This document shows, piece after piece, positions 1-6,457 of a DNA stretch of 12,140 bases. How positions within the stretch are numbered: position 1 is the stretch's first letter; the number at the start of each line of letters is the position of its first letter. The notes beneath the pieces were generated by a model. It was not told the origin of the DNA, searched no databases, and worked only from the letters and a program-made list of their open reading frames with translations. Origin of the DNA: Gammaproteobacteria bacterium (GTDB lineage: Bacteria > Pseudomonadota > Gammaproteobacteria > Steroidobacterales > Steroidobacteraceae). The stretch lies in contig JAQGOE010000277.1 of NCBI GenBank assembly GCA_028293725.1, positions 1 through 12,140 on the forward strand, given 5' to 3'. The translations under genes and the position numbers were made by a program.

Positions 1-1026
1 TCAGCGCGGGGTCGGCACCTTGTCCAGGATCTGGGCGATCAGCGCATCTGCAATCTGCGCGCGGCGCAATTCGTAGACCGGCGTGAAGAAGACACGATGA
101 CCTAACACCGCGGGAGCGACACTCCGAACGTCATCAGGGGTTAGATAATCGCGTCCTGAAAACCAGGCGACCACTCTCGCCGCGCGCGTCAAGGACATGA
201 TCCCGCGCGGACTGGCGCCGGCGAGAATGAGCTTACTCATATCCACGCCCTCCACCTGCACCCCAAACTTCTGTGGCGTCTGCGTCGCATCCCACAGGTC
301 GAGCACATAGCGCTCCAGAGCTTCACTCGCACTAACGTTGAGTTGAATCTCCGCGCCTATGTGGTTGAGCTCTTTCCACGGCAGAATCTCGGGTCCCACG
401 CGCTCGAGAAGCGCGTCAACATCGTGAAAATCCGGATTGAACACCAGGGCACGTCTCACGCTCACATCGGACGGCGTCGGCATGCGCAACTCGAACATAA
501 AGCGATCGCGCGCAGCGGAGGCGAGCTCGAAGGTCTCCTCCTTCTCCACACGGTTACGGTCCGCAAATACGCTCATGAACGGAAATCGGTATTCGCGATT
601 GAACGCCGATACCGTACGCTCGGCCATGGCTCGCAGGAGCAGTGACTGCACCTGCGGGCGAGCCCGGTTGATCTCGTTGAAGAAGAAAGTCGTGAGCCGC
701 TGCTCATGACGCAACAGGGGGCCCGGTTCGATGCGCGGCTTGCCCGCGGCATCGACGTAGGTGTGATAAATGAGATCGCCGGGCATCAGGTCAACGGTGC
801 CTTCGACTCGCTCGAAGTCTCCCCCTACAGCCCGGGCAAACGCGCGCAGAATTGTGGTCTTTCCCACGCCGACGTCGCCTTCGAGAAGCACGTGTCCGCG
901 AGCAAACAGCGCGACATTGATGAGCCTGACGGTCTCCTGCTGACCCAGGATGGCCTTGCTCACCTCTTGCTCGAGGCGCAGCGCCCTGGAGCGCCAGTCG
1001 TGTAATTGCTCAGCAGACATCGTCAT
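1..1026 (-). CDS. MoxR-family AAA+ ATPase, MxaR-like
   Basis: Complete gene of 341 aa ending in TGA at the first base of the window. MoxR ATPases act as cytoplasmic chaperone-like factors that help mature or activate metalloenzyme or vWA-domain complexes. Seen: Walker A GDVGVGKTT (residues 50-58), Walker B region FFFNEINRA (114-122), sensor-1 region FADRNR (154-159), arginine-finger type ARDRF (172-176), sensor-2 GASPRG (270-275). The block ADRNRVEKEETFEL together with EINRARPQVQ resembles, from memory, the MxaR branch linked to methanol dehydrogenase rather than generic MoxR. The Walker B Asp position reads Asn. I chose the ATG at 1026-1024 because it overlaps the stop of the upstream gene as ATGA and has AAGG 7 nt before it; an ATG at 1044 would add six residues and one at 1020 would remove two. 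The operon probably continues left of the window, where MoxR partners (DUF58, vWA) would be expected. Confidence 0.9.
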   Translation of the reverse strand: MTMSAEQLHDWRSRALRLEQEVSKAILGQQETVRLINVALFARGHVLLEGDVGVGKTTILRAFARAVGGDFERVEGTVDLMPGDLIYHTYVDAAGKPRIEPGPLLRHEQRLTTFFFNEINRARPQVQSLLLRAMAERTVSAFNREYRFPFMSVFADRNRVEKEETFELASAARDRFMFELRMPTPSDVSVRRALVFNPDFHDVDALLERVGPEILPWKELNHIGAEIQLNVSASEALERYVLDLWDATQTPQKFGVQVEGVDMSKLILAGASPRGIMSLTRAARVVAWFSGRDYLTPDDVRSVAPAVLGHRVFFTPVYELRRAQIADALIAQILDKVPTPR

Positions 1027-1796
1027 GCTAGCGCCTTCATCCATTTCAATCCCTCATCCGTGTCACCACGAGGCCGATACTCACAGCCTACCCAACCCTT
1101 GTATCCGAGGGCATCGACAGCGGCGAAGATAGTCGGATAAGCGATCTCGCCTTCATCCGGCTCCGCGCGCGTCGGTACCGCAGCGATTTGCACGTTGCCG
1201 ATGACGGGCACGTAGCGCTTCAACTTCGTCAACACATCACCTTCGCTGACCGCGACGTGATAGACGTCGAACTGCAGCTTGATGTTGGGAAGCGCCAGTT
1301 CCTCGATCAATGACACCGCCTCAGTGACCGTCGAATAAAAGTAGCCAGGGTTGTCTCTTGGATTGAGAGGCTCGAGCAGCAGAGTTAGCTTACGCGCCGC
1401 GGCCTCGGCGGCAGCCGCGCGCAGATTTTCCGCGAACACAGCACGCGCGCGCTGTCGATCGGAAGCAGCAACGTTGCCCGCCATCACGTGAATCGCGCTC
1501 GCGCCGCAGTCGATGCAGTAGTCGATCGATTGGCGCATCGCAGTTTGGAAATCTCGCTCGCGGCCCGGCACCGCACCGAGGCCGCGCTCGCCGCGAGCGA
1601 AATCGCCCGGAGCGGTATTGATTCCCAATATCGTGAGTTCATGGCGCTTTGCCACAACCGCCACTTCTGCGGCGGGTACGTCATAGGGCCAGTGCATCTC
1701 AATGGCCCGAAAGCCCGCGAGGGCCGCAGCCTCGATTCGCCGCAGCAGAGGCCGGTCAGCCCAGAGCAGTCCCAGGTTGGCGGAGAAGCGAGGCAA
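1023..1796 (-). CDS. hydroxypyruvate isomerase-like TIM-barrel protein (Hyi/OtnI family)
   Basis: 257 aa, the normal size of the family. Known members interconvert hydroxypyruvate and tartronate semialdehyde, or isomerise 2-oxo-tetronates. Seen: N-terminus FSANLGLLW, HWPYDVPA near residue 35, metal/catalytic glutamates E142 in LLLEPLNPRDN and E239 in GCEYRPRG, plus D177 in QFDVYH and Q203 in VQIAAVP. All expected active-site positions are present, so the enzyme looks intact. The start is TTG, chosen because AAGGAG lies 8 nt upstream and the protein then begins exactly at the family N-terminus. It is first in an operon with the moxR gene (ATGA overlap). No glyoxylate carboligase or tartronate semialdehyde reductase gene is in view, so the exact substrate is unresolved. 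Confidence 0.87.
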   Translation of the reverse strand: MPRFSANLGLLWADRPLLRRIEAAALAGFRAIEMHWPYDVPAAEVAVVAKRHELTILGINTAPGDFARGERGLGAVPGRERDFQTAMRQSIDYCIDCGASAIHVMAGNVAASDRQRARAVFAENLRAAAAEAAARKLTLLLEPLNPRDNPGYFYSTVTEAVSLIEELALPNIKLQFDVYHVAVSEGDVLTKLKRYVPVIGNVQIAAVPTRAEPDEGEIAYPTIFAAVDALGYKGWVGCEYRPRGDTDEGLKWMKALA

Positions 1797-2109
1797 TACG
1801 GCGGCTCCTTGTGAAGGTCATTCTCGACGGCGGCGAGTGACAGATAGAGAGGCCGGCATTATGGATGGGTTCGGGGCAGATGCGCGTCCAGGAGGCGGAC
1901 CGCTCATGTGACGGTCCGAATTCCGACGGCAGCGACGCATTTCCGGTACATACAGGGCCATTTTTGGCGCAGTGGATGCGGTTGCGCGCTGGCGCGCGAG
2001 TCCGTGCGTCCTGGGGGGTGCCGGTGCATTTGCGGGCGTCCTCGTTTTCAGCCCCCCTGTCGGGCTGGCGCATACTCATCCGTCCTTGGGTAAAGCAGGA
2101 GTCACCGGC
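1797..2109. other. divergent intergenic region, 313 bp
   Basis: Lies between the TTG start of the hydroxypyruvate-isomerase-like gene (minus) and the ATG of the DGPF protein (plus). It holds the ribosome-binding site of the minus-strand gene (AAGGAG, complement of 1805-1810) and, at the right end, the ECF42-type promoter described separately. A CATAAT box on the minus strand (1863-1858) could be a -10, but no convincing -35 accompanies it. An open frame continues upstream from the DGPF gene to 1972 and encodes a hydrophobic stretch; I regard it as chance. Nothing else recognised. Confidence 0.5.
2058..2084 (+). promoter_or_regulatory. putative ECF42-type autoregulatory promoter
   Basis: TGTCGG at 2058-2063, a 17-nt spacer, then CGTC at 2081-2084. 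Published work on ECF42 sigma factors in Streptomyces describes TGTCGA at -35 and CGA/TC at -10, found upstream of DGPF genes. The match here is 5/6 plus 4/4. It lies 26 nt before the start codon of the DGPF gene, leaving room for a transcript start near 2090 and the AGGAG ribosome-binding site at 2097-2101. The inference is that the sigma factor encoded in this operon drives its own operon. Confidence 0.5.
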
Positions 2110-2478
2110 ATGCTCTATTCAATTCTCTGCTACGAATCCGAGACCCTGGCCGCGGGGCGGACCAAGCAGGAGGACGACGCGATGATGGTCAGGCTGGGGG
2201 GAGTCCTGCAGCAGCTGAAGACGGAGGGAAAACTCGGACCGGTGGCCCGGCTCATGCCGACTACCACGGCGACCCACATCCGCACCGGCAAGGACCCGGT
2301 GGTCGTCGACGGGCCCTTCGCCGAGACCAAAGAGCAGCTGCTCGGGTTCTACGTCGTCGACTGCCCCACTCTGGAGGAAGCCATCGCTGCCGCGAAGCTG
2401 CTGGGCCGCGAGAAAGCGCACGGAACGCTCGAGATTCGTCCGGTCGCGGTGTTCCATCCGGCGGACCTGACGAAATGA
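2110..2478 (+). CDS. DGPF-domain (YCII-related) protein, ECF42 partner
   Basis: 122 aa, a single YCII-related domain. Seen: start MLYSILCYES, and the defining DGPF tetrapeptide at 67-70 within VVVDGPFAETKEQLLGF, followed by PTLEEA. DGPF proteins are small cytoplasmic ferredoxin-fold proteins; YCII relatives include possible enzymes of unknown substrate, and their role with ECF42 sigma factors is not established. The ATG at 2110 was chosen because AGGAG precedes it by 8 nt and the family N-terminus starts there; the open frame extends upstream to 1972, but that extension has no family resemblance. The stop overlaps the sigma-factor start (ATGA, 2475-2478), indicating translational coupling. 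Confidence 0.9.
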   Translation: MLYSILCYESETLAAGRTKQEDDAMMVRLGGVLQQLKTEGKLGPVARLMPTTTATHIRTGKDPVVVDGPFAETKEQLLGFYVVDCPTLEEAIAAAKLLGREKAHGTLEIRPVAVFHPADLTK

Positions 2479-3740
2479 CAGACATGGCCTGGATCAACGG
2501 GGCGCTGACCGCCGCACGTCCCCAGGTCCTCGGCGCCCTGTTGCGCTATTTCCGCGTTCTTGATGCTGCCGAAGACGCGTTTCAGGAAGCGTGCCTGCGA
2601 GCGATCAAGACCTGGCCGGTCAAAGGGCCGCCGCGCGACCCTGCCGCGTGGCTCATCTTCGTGGGTCGGAACTTCGCGCTGGATGAAGTCAGGCGTCGCA
2701 ACAAGCAAACCGAGCTGCCTCCCGATGAGGAGCTCGTCAGCGATCCCGAGGATCCGCAGGAGGAACTGGCCGAGCGCCTCGACGCCTCTCACTACCGTGA
2801 CGACATCCTGCGCCTGCTATTTGTCTGCTGTCATCCGGAACTGCCCGCAAGCCAACAGGTCGCCGTCGCCCTGCGGATCGTGTCAGGACTGACCGTAAAG
2901 GAAATCGCGCGTGCATTCCTTGTGAGCGAAAGCGCGATGGAGCAGCGAATCACGCGAGCGAAGGCCCGCATAACCGCGGCCGAGGTTCCCTTCGATACTC
3001 CCGGAGCACCGGAGCGTGCCGAGCGACTCGCCGCGGTCGCGACGATGATTTATCTCATCTTCAACGAGGGTTATTCAGCGAGCGGCGGCAACGCCCACGT
3101 GCGTGGATCACTGTGCGAGGAAGCCATCCGCCTGGGGCGTCTGCTGCTGCGCCTGTTTCCGAGCGAGCCCGAAATCATGGGTCTGCTGGCGTTGCTACTC
3201 CTCCAACACGCCCGCACCTCCGCCCGGCTCGACGCCGAGGGGGCCATCGTGTTGTTGGAGGATCAGGACCGGGCGCTGTGGGATCGCGAATTGATCGCCG
3301 AGGGGCTGGCGTTGGTTGAAAAGGCGCTGCGCCATGGGCGCGTCGGCGCCTACCAGGTTCAGGCGGCCATCGCCGCGGTCCACGCGCATGCGACACGCGC
3401 GGCCGACACCGATTGGGCGGAAATCGACCGGCTGTACCAGATACTCGAGACGGTGCAGCCTTCGCCCGTTGTCACGCTCAATCGGGCGGTCGCTGTCTCG
3501 AAGGTGAGCGGGCCGGCCGAGGCTTTGAAGATGATCGAGCCTTTGGCCGCCAAACTCGGCGGCTACTTCTATTTCTACGGACTGAAGGGGGCGCTGCTGA
3601 CGCAGTTAGGTCGCAACGAGGAGGCGCGCGTCGACTTCGACCGGGCGATCTCCCTGGCCAACACCGCCGCGGAAGCCGCGCACATACGTCTGCATCTGGA
3701 TCGCCTGCAGAAAGACAGCGAGCCCAAGGAACGCGCGTGA
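2475..3740 (+). CDS. ECF42-group RNA polymerase sigma factor with C-terminal TPR-like domain
   Basis: 421 aa, about twice the length of a simple ECF sigma factor, as usual for group ECF42. Sigma region 2 covers roughly residues 18-76, with DAAEDAFQEACLRAIKTW and the DEVRRR segment; region 4 covers about 120-168, with LPASQQVAVALRIVSGLTVKEIARAFLVS followed by the helix-turn-helix part AMEQRITRAKARI. Residues 185-415 are helical and end in tetratricopeptide-like repeats, e.g. ALLTQLGRNEEARVDFDRAI (374-393). NEGYSASGG (197-205) is a typical element of this group. No anti-sigma gene is adjacent; in ECF42 the C-terminal domain is thought to take over regulation. It is second in the DGPF operon with ATGA coupling and is probably autoregulated through the promoter at 2058-2084. 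Confidence 0.92.
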   Translation: MTDMAWINGALTAARPQVLGALLRYFRVLDAAEDAFQEACLRAIKTWPVKGPPRDPAAWLIFVGRNFALDEVRRRNKQTELPPDEELVSDPEDPQEELAERLDASHYRDDILRLLFVCCHPELPASQQVAVALRIVSGLTVKEIARAFLVSESAMEQRITRAKARITAAEVPFDTPGAPERAERLAAVATMIYLIFNEGYSASGGNAHVRGSLCEEAIRLGRLLLRLFPSEPEIMGLLALLLLQHARTSARLDAEGAIVLLEDQDRALWDRELIAEGLALVEKALRHGRVGAYQVQAAIAAVHAHATRAADTDWAEIDRLYQILETVQPSPVVTLNRAVAVSKVSGPAEALKMIEPLAAKLGGYFYFYGLKGALLTQLGRNEEARVDFDRAISLANTAAEAAHIRLHLDRLQKDSEPKERA

Positions 3741-3783
3741 ATGGGGGCGCCTGGAGCGGATGCCTGCGACCGCGCTCGTCGCC

Positions 3784-3797
3784 GGCCCACTTGGGCC
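3784..3797. terminator. possible bidirectional hairpin between convergent genes
   Basis: GGCCCA-CT-TGGGCC is a perfect palindrome (practical stem 5 bp, loop ACTT) in the 66-bp gap between the convergent sigma-factor and dehydratase genes. It has no T-tract on either side, so it is a weak candidate for an intrinsic terminator. Confidence 0.25.
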
Positions 3798-3806
3798 ACT
3801 GCCTCC

Positions 3807-4826
3807 CTAGAACTTCACCGCGTCGGTATTACCTCCACACAAAACAACACCAACACGCTCGCCGGCCGCGGGTCGATAAGCCCCGCTGAGAAGCGCTGCG
3901 AGCGCCGTGGCCCCGCCGGGCTCGGATGCAACTTTCATGACACGCCAAAGCGTGCGCTGCGCCTCGCGGATGGCGTCGTCTTCTACGAGCACGGCCTGCT
4001 CGACGTACTTCTGGGCCAAAGGAAACATGAGCTGGCCGACCTGACGGGGCGCGAGAGACTCGGCGGCGATTCCGCCTGCCTCTGCATCGACGGGCCGTCC
4101 CGCCTCGCGCGCGCGATAGAGCGTCGGGGCGGTTCGAGGCTCGACAGCCACGAGTCGAACTCGTCCAGCAAACCAAGCCGCCATCCCGCCGATAAGGCCC
4201 CCGCCGCCGACGGCAACAAGGAGAGTGTCCAACCCTTCGCACTCTGTCGCTGACTCGTCGCGCCGTGCCACTGTCTCCTCACGGCGAGCCGGCGCAAGCT
4301 CCGGTCGGCTCGCAACTCCAGCGCACTGCCGCTCGATTTCCAGCCCCACCGTCCCCTGCCCCAGCAGCGTCTCCGGCTGGTCGAAGGCATGAATCTCCAT
4401 GGCCCCTGACGCTGCCGCAAACTCCCGGCTGGCTGCCAGCGCATCTGCGTACCGCTCGCCCGCGATCACCAGGTCCGCCCCGAGCTCCCGGATGCGGTCC
4501 CGCTTCGTCGCCGCAGATACGTTCGGCACGAAGATCCTAGCCGGCACCCCCAGCTTGTGGGCCGCAAACGCCACCGCGAGTCCATGGTTGCCACCGGAGG
4601 CAGCGACGACGCCGGCGGCCGGAACCGGCCGCGAAAGCAAACTTGCCAGCGCGCCGCGCGGCTTGAATGACCCGGTGTGCTGAAGCAACTCGAGCTTGAA
4701 AACGATGGGGCGCCCTTCGAGCGCAAAGTCCGCCGCGTCGACTTCGATTACGGGGGTCCGCCGCACATGAGGCCGGATCAGCTCATAGGTCGCGGCGATG
4801 GTCTCTCGATTGACGGCTGTTTCCAT
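3807..4826 (-). CDS. serine/threonine dehydratase-like PLP enzyme (fold type II)
   Basis: 339 aa from the ATG at 4826-4824. The family eliminates water and ammonia from L-serine or L-threonine to give 2-oxo acids, or racemises serine. Seen: Schiff-base lysine K55 in TGSFKPRGA, SGGNHG (77-82) for substrate carboxylate, tetraglycine phosphate loop GGGGLIGG (207-214), and CGGNTD (330-335) at the pyridine-nitrogen side. There is no C-terminal ACT domain, so it is of the short catabolic or racemase-like kind rather than long IlvA. Odd: about 28 extra residues, rich in Arg, Glu and Ala, lie between GLEIERQ and DTLLVAVGGGG (about 168-199), where relatives have a few. The start is uncertain: a GTG at 4871 would add 15 residues; neither start has a good Shine-Dalgarno. 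No neighbour fixes the pathway. Confidence 0.88.
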   Translation of the reverse strand: METAVNRETIAATYELIRPHVRRTPVIEVDAADFALEGRPIVFKLELLQHTGSFKPRGALASLLSRPVPAAGVVAASGGNHGLAVAFAAHKLGVPARIFVPNVSAATKRDRIRELGADLVIAGERYADALAASREFAAASGAMEIHAFDQPETLLGQGTVGLEIERQCAGVASRPELAPARREETVARRDESATECEGLDTLLVAVGGGGLIGGMAAWFAGRVRLVAVEPRTAPTLYRAREAGRPVDAEAGGIAAESLAPRQVGQLMFPLAQKYVEQAVLVEDDAIREAQRTLWRVMKVASEPGGATALAALLSGAYRPAAGERVGVVLCGGNTDAVKF

Positions 4827-4860
4827 TAGAAAGATGGGCTGCGGCCCGGCGGTACTTCCC

Positions 4861-4882
4861 GGTAAGCTCACTTTATCTTACC
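4861..4882. promoter_or_regulatory. dyad GGTAAG-N10-CTTACC in divergent promoter region
   Basis: A perfect 6-bp inverted repeat (4861-4866 and 4877-4882) lies between the divergent dehydratase and marC genes. Its geometry, with arm centres 16 bp apart, fits a dimeric repressor or activator site. On the minus strand the right arm overlaps TAAGAT, a possible -10; on the plus strand it overlaps TATCTT. No regulator is identified. Confidence 0.3.
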
Positions 4883-4929
4883 CGCGGGTGCGGCGCCTCA
4901 CCGAGGAGGAGGCTGCATGAGGTCCATAA

Positions 4930-5586
4930 ATGAATAGCGTGCTGAGTGCCTTCCTCCTGACGTTCGCGGGTTTGTTCCCGATCGTGAATCCCATCGAGGC
5001 GGCGCCGTTCTTTCTCGGCCTCACCGCCGGGATGTCATCAGCGGAGCGCACCATGCTGGCGCGCAAGGCCGCGATCAACGGGTTCGCGTTGCTGTTGGGA
5101 TCGATGGTCCTCGGCCCGTGGCTGCTCGAATTCTTTGGCATCGAGTTGCCGGTCATGCGCATCGCCGGCGGGCTGGTCGTGACAGCACTCGGATGGAAGC
5201 TGCTCTCGCAGGAGAGTTGGTCGGACCACGGCTCGAGCGGCATGCAGCCTGGCGTCGAGCGTAAGGTGGGCAGTTTTTATCCGCTCACCATGCCCCTCAC
5301 GGTGGGCCCCGGATCCATGTCAGTTGCGATCACCATCGGCAGCCGCAAACCCGCAACCGAGTCGCATCTGACTGACATGGCGCTACACGCCGTGGGTGCG
5401 TTCGCCGGTGTCGTTGCGATCGCAATCACGATCTACATCGCGTATCGCTTCGCGGAAACCTTCGCCCGAGTGCTCGGCGCCACGGGGCTCGAGGTACTGG
5501 TGCGTTTGTCCGCATTCATCCTGATGTGTATTGGGATCGAGATCGTGTGGAACGGCTACAGCGCACTCATTGCGACGACGCATTGA
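4930..5586 (+). CDS. MarC-family (UPF0056) integral membrane protein
   Basis: 218 aa, normal family length. Function in the family is unsettled: the old link of MarC to multiple antibiotic resistance was not upheld, and transport of small compounds is only presumed. Six hydrophobic segments can be seen at about 5-28, 44-66, 71-92, 117-138, 150-173 and 186-214. Family signatures are FPIVNPIEAAPFF (16-28) and SFYPLTMPLTVGPGSM (115-130). The ATG at 4930 has GAGG 7 nt upstream and gives the usual N-terminus. A six-codon ORF with a stronger Shine-Dalgarno (4917-4937) overlaps this start. A hairpin covers its stop codon. It is a single-gene unit as far as can be seen. Confidence 0.9.
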   Translation: MNSVLSAFLLTFAGLFPIVNPIEAAPFFLGLTAGMSSAERTMLARKAAINGFALLLGSMVLGPWLLEFFGIELPVMRIAGGLVVTALGWKLLSQESWSDHGSSGMQPGVERKVGSFYPLTMPLTVGPGSMSVAITIGSRKPATESHLTDMALHAVGAFAGVVAIAITIYIAYRFAETFARVLGATGLEVLVRLSAFILMCIGIEIVWNGYSALIATTH

Positions 5587-5609
5587 CGGCAGCGGCAACG
5601 CGTCGTCGC
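5572..5609 (+). terminator. GC-rich hairpin spanning marC stop codon
   Basis: GCGACGACGC (5572-5581) and GCGTCGTCGC (5600-5609) are perfect 10-bp complementary arms around an 18-nt loop that holds the TGA stop (5584-5586). There is no following T-tract, so this may be a Rho-assisted terminator or a 3'-end stabiliser rather than a textbook intrinsic terminator. Confidence 0.35.
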
Positions 5610-5883
5610 GATGTTAGCCAACAGCGCCGCCAGGCGCGGCTGCGCTACTGCAAATGACAGTCGGATGACGATGACAGCTTCATGAAAGGTTCGCCGCGGT
5701 AAACCTACAGGGACGCGCGGCGTTGGATCTCCTGCGGGCGGCAGAGAGCGCCCGGGGCGGGGGGCTGACGATATTCTGTGATACTCGTCGTTCACCAGCC
5801 AGTCAGCTTCGGCGGACAATACTTGCTCGTCCGCTCGGGCGACCTTTCGAGTCAGTCAATCCATAACGTTGGGAGTTGCGTCC
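5587..5883. other. intergenic region, 297 bp
   Basis: Between marC and the exported His-rich protein gene. Apart from the right arm of the marC 3' hairpin and the possible extended -10 at 5777-5785, I see only the ribosome-binding site GGGAG (5871-5875). No ORF with family resemblance, no RNA gene. Confidence 0.5.
5777..5785 (+). promoter_or_regulatory. possible extended -10 promoter element
   Basis: TG-T-GATACT resembles an extended -10 (TGnTATAAT, 4 of 6 in the hexamer). No -35 is evident at 17 nt. It would start a transcript about 90 nt before the exported His-rich protein. Weak, by eye only. Confidence 0.2.
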
Positions 5884-6342
5884 ATGAAGTTGAAATCACG
5901 GCTGTTGCTTTCAGGCTTGCTGTTGGTAGCGATGCCGTTCGCGGCAAACGCCGACATGCCGGGCAAGCACCCGGCCTACCTGCACGCTCTGTCAGATCTG
6001 CGTGCCGCTCGCTGGATGCTCGAGCACCGTCCCGGCGATGCTGCGGTGAGCGCGCAGGAAGACGTCGCTATCACCGAAATCGACAAGGCGATCGGTGAGA
6101 TCAAGAAGGCGTCCATCGACGACGGCAAGGACATCCACGACCATCCGCCGATGGAGGGAGCCAACGACCGTCCGGGACGCCTCCACAAGGCCGTCGAGCT
6201 ACTGCGCAAGGTTCACGGCGACGTGGCCCGCGAAGAGGACGACCCGTTCACTCGTGGCCTGCGTGACCGCGCCATCGCGCACATCGACGAAGCGCTGCAC
6301 GCTACCGAGCACGCCATCGGCGACGTGAAGACCGGCCGCTAA
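5884..6342 (+). CDS. exported histidine-rich helical protein, function unknown
   Basis: 152 aa. The first 23 residues form a clear Sec signal peptide: MKLKSR, a hydrophobic core LLLSGLLLVAMPF, and an AxA cleavage site ANA before DMPG, so the mature 129-residue protein should be periplasmic. It contains ten histidines, including DIHDHPP (83-89) and HATEH (139-143), and acidic residues placed along amphipathic helices. The two halves resemble each other: a segment beginning HALSDLRAARWML with AITEIDKAIGEIKKA, and one beginning HKAVELLRKVHGDV with AIAHIDEALHATEHAI. That suggests a four-helix bundle made by duplication. I recognise it as a widespread hypothetical family of Proteobacteria but know no function; metal binding is a guess. 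The ATG at 5884 has GGGAG 8 nt upstream. Confidence 0.82.
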   Translation: MKLKSRLLLSGLLLVAMPFAANADMPGKHPAYLHALSDLRAARWMLEHRPGDAAVSAQEDVAITEIDKAIGEIKKASIDDGKDIHDHPPMEGANDRPGRLHKAVELLRKVHGDVAREEDDPFTRGLRDRAIAHIDEALHATEHAIGDVKTGR

Positions 6343-6351
6343 CGCCAGATA

Positions 6352-6437
6352 AGCGGCGCACCCGATACGGGCAGCCAACGCCGAACAGGTGCCGCTCACG
6401 CGCCGCTATTGTCCGATAGGCGGCGCTGGCGCGCCGC
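6352..6437 (+). other. structured leader: four alternating GCGGCGC/GCGCCGC arms
   Basis: The 7-mer GCGGCGC occurs at 6353-6359 and 6420-6426, and its complement GCGCCGC at 6400-6406 and 6431-6437. Possible exclusive stems are 6352-6359 with 6400-6407 (8 bp), 6401-6409 with 6416-6425 (9 bp, one bulge) and 6420-6426 with 6431-6437 (7 bp, loop TGGC). Such alternation is what an attenuator or riboswitch-like leader would need, but GC-rich chance pairing is possible. Confidence 0.35.
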
Positions 6438-6457
6438 TGGCCCCTACATCGATAGGG

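Noticed and set aside
1858..1863. CATAAT as -10 of the hydroxypyruvate-isomerase-like gene
   Set aside because: No -35 at acceptable spacing; a lone hexamer is too weak to call.
1972..2109. In-frame upstream extension of the DGPF gene with a hydrophobic, signal-like stretch
   Set aside because: The ECF42-type promoter and AGGAG site lie inside it, and the family protein starts at 2110; DGPF proteins are cytoplasmic.
3741..4253. Plus-strand open frame starting just after the sigma factor stop
   Set aside because: It covers the 3' part of the well-supported dehydratase on the other strand; no family features.
4827..4871. GTG start for the dehydratase at 4871
   Set aside because: It adds an unremarkable 15-residue stretch, has no good Shine-Dalgarno and falls within a dyad; still not excluded.
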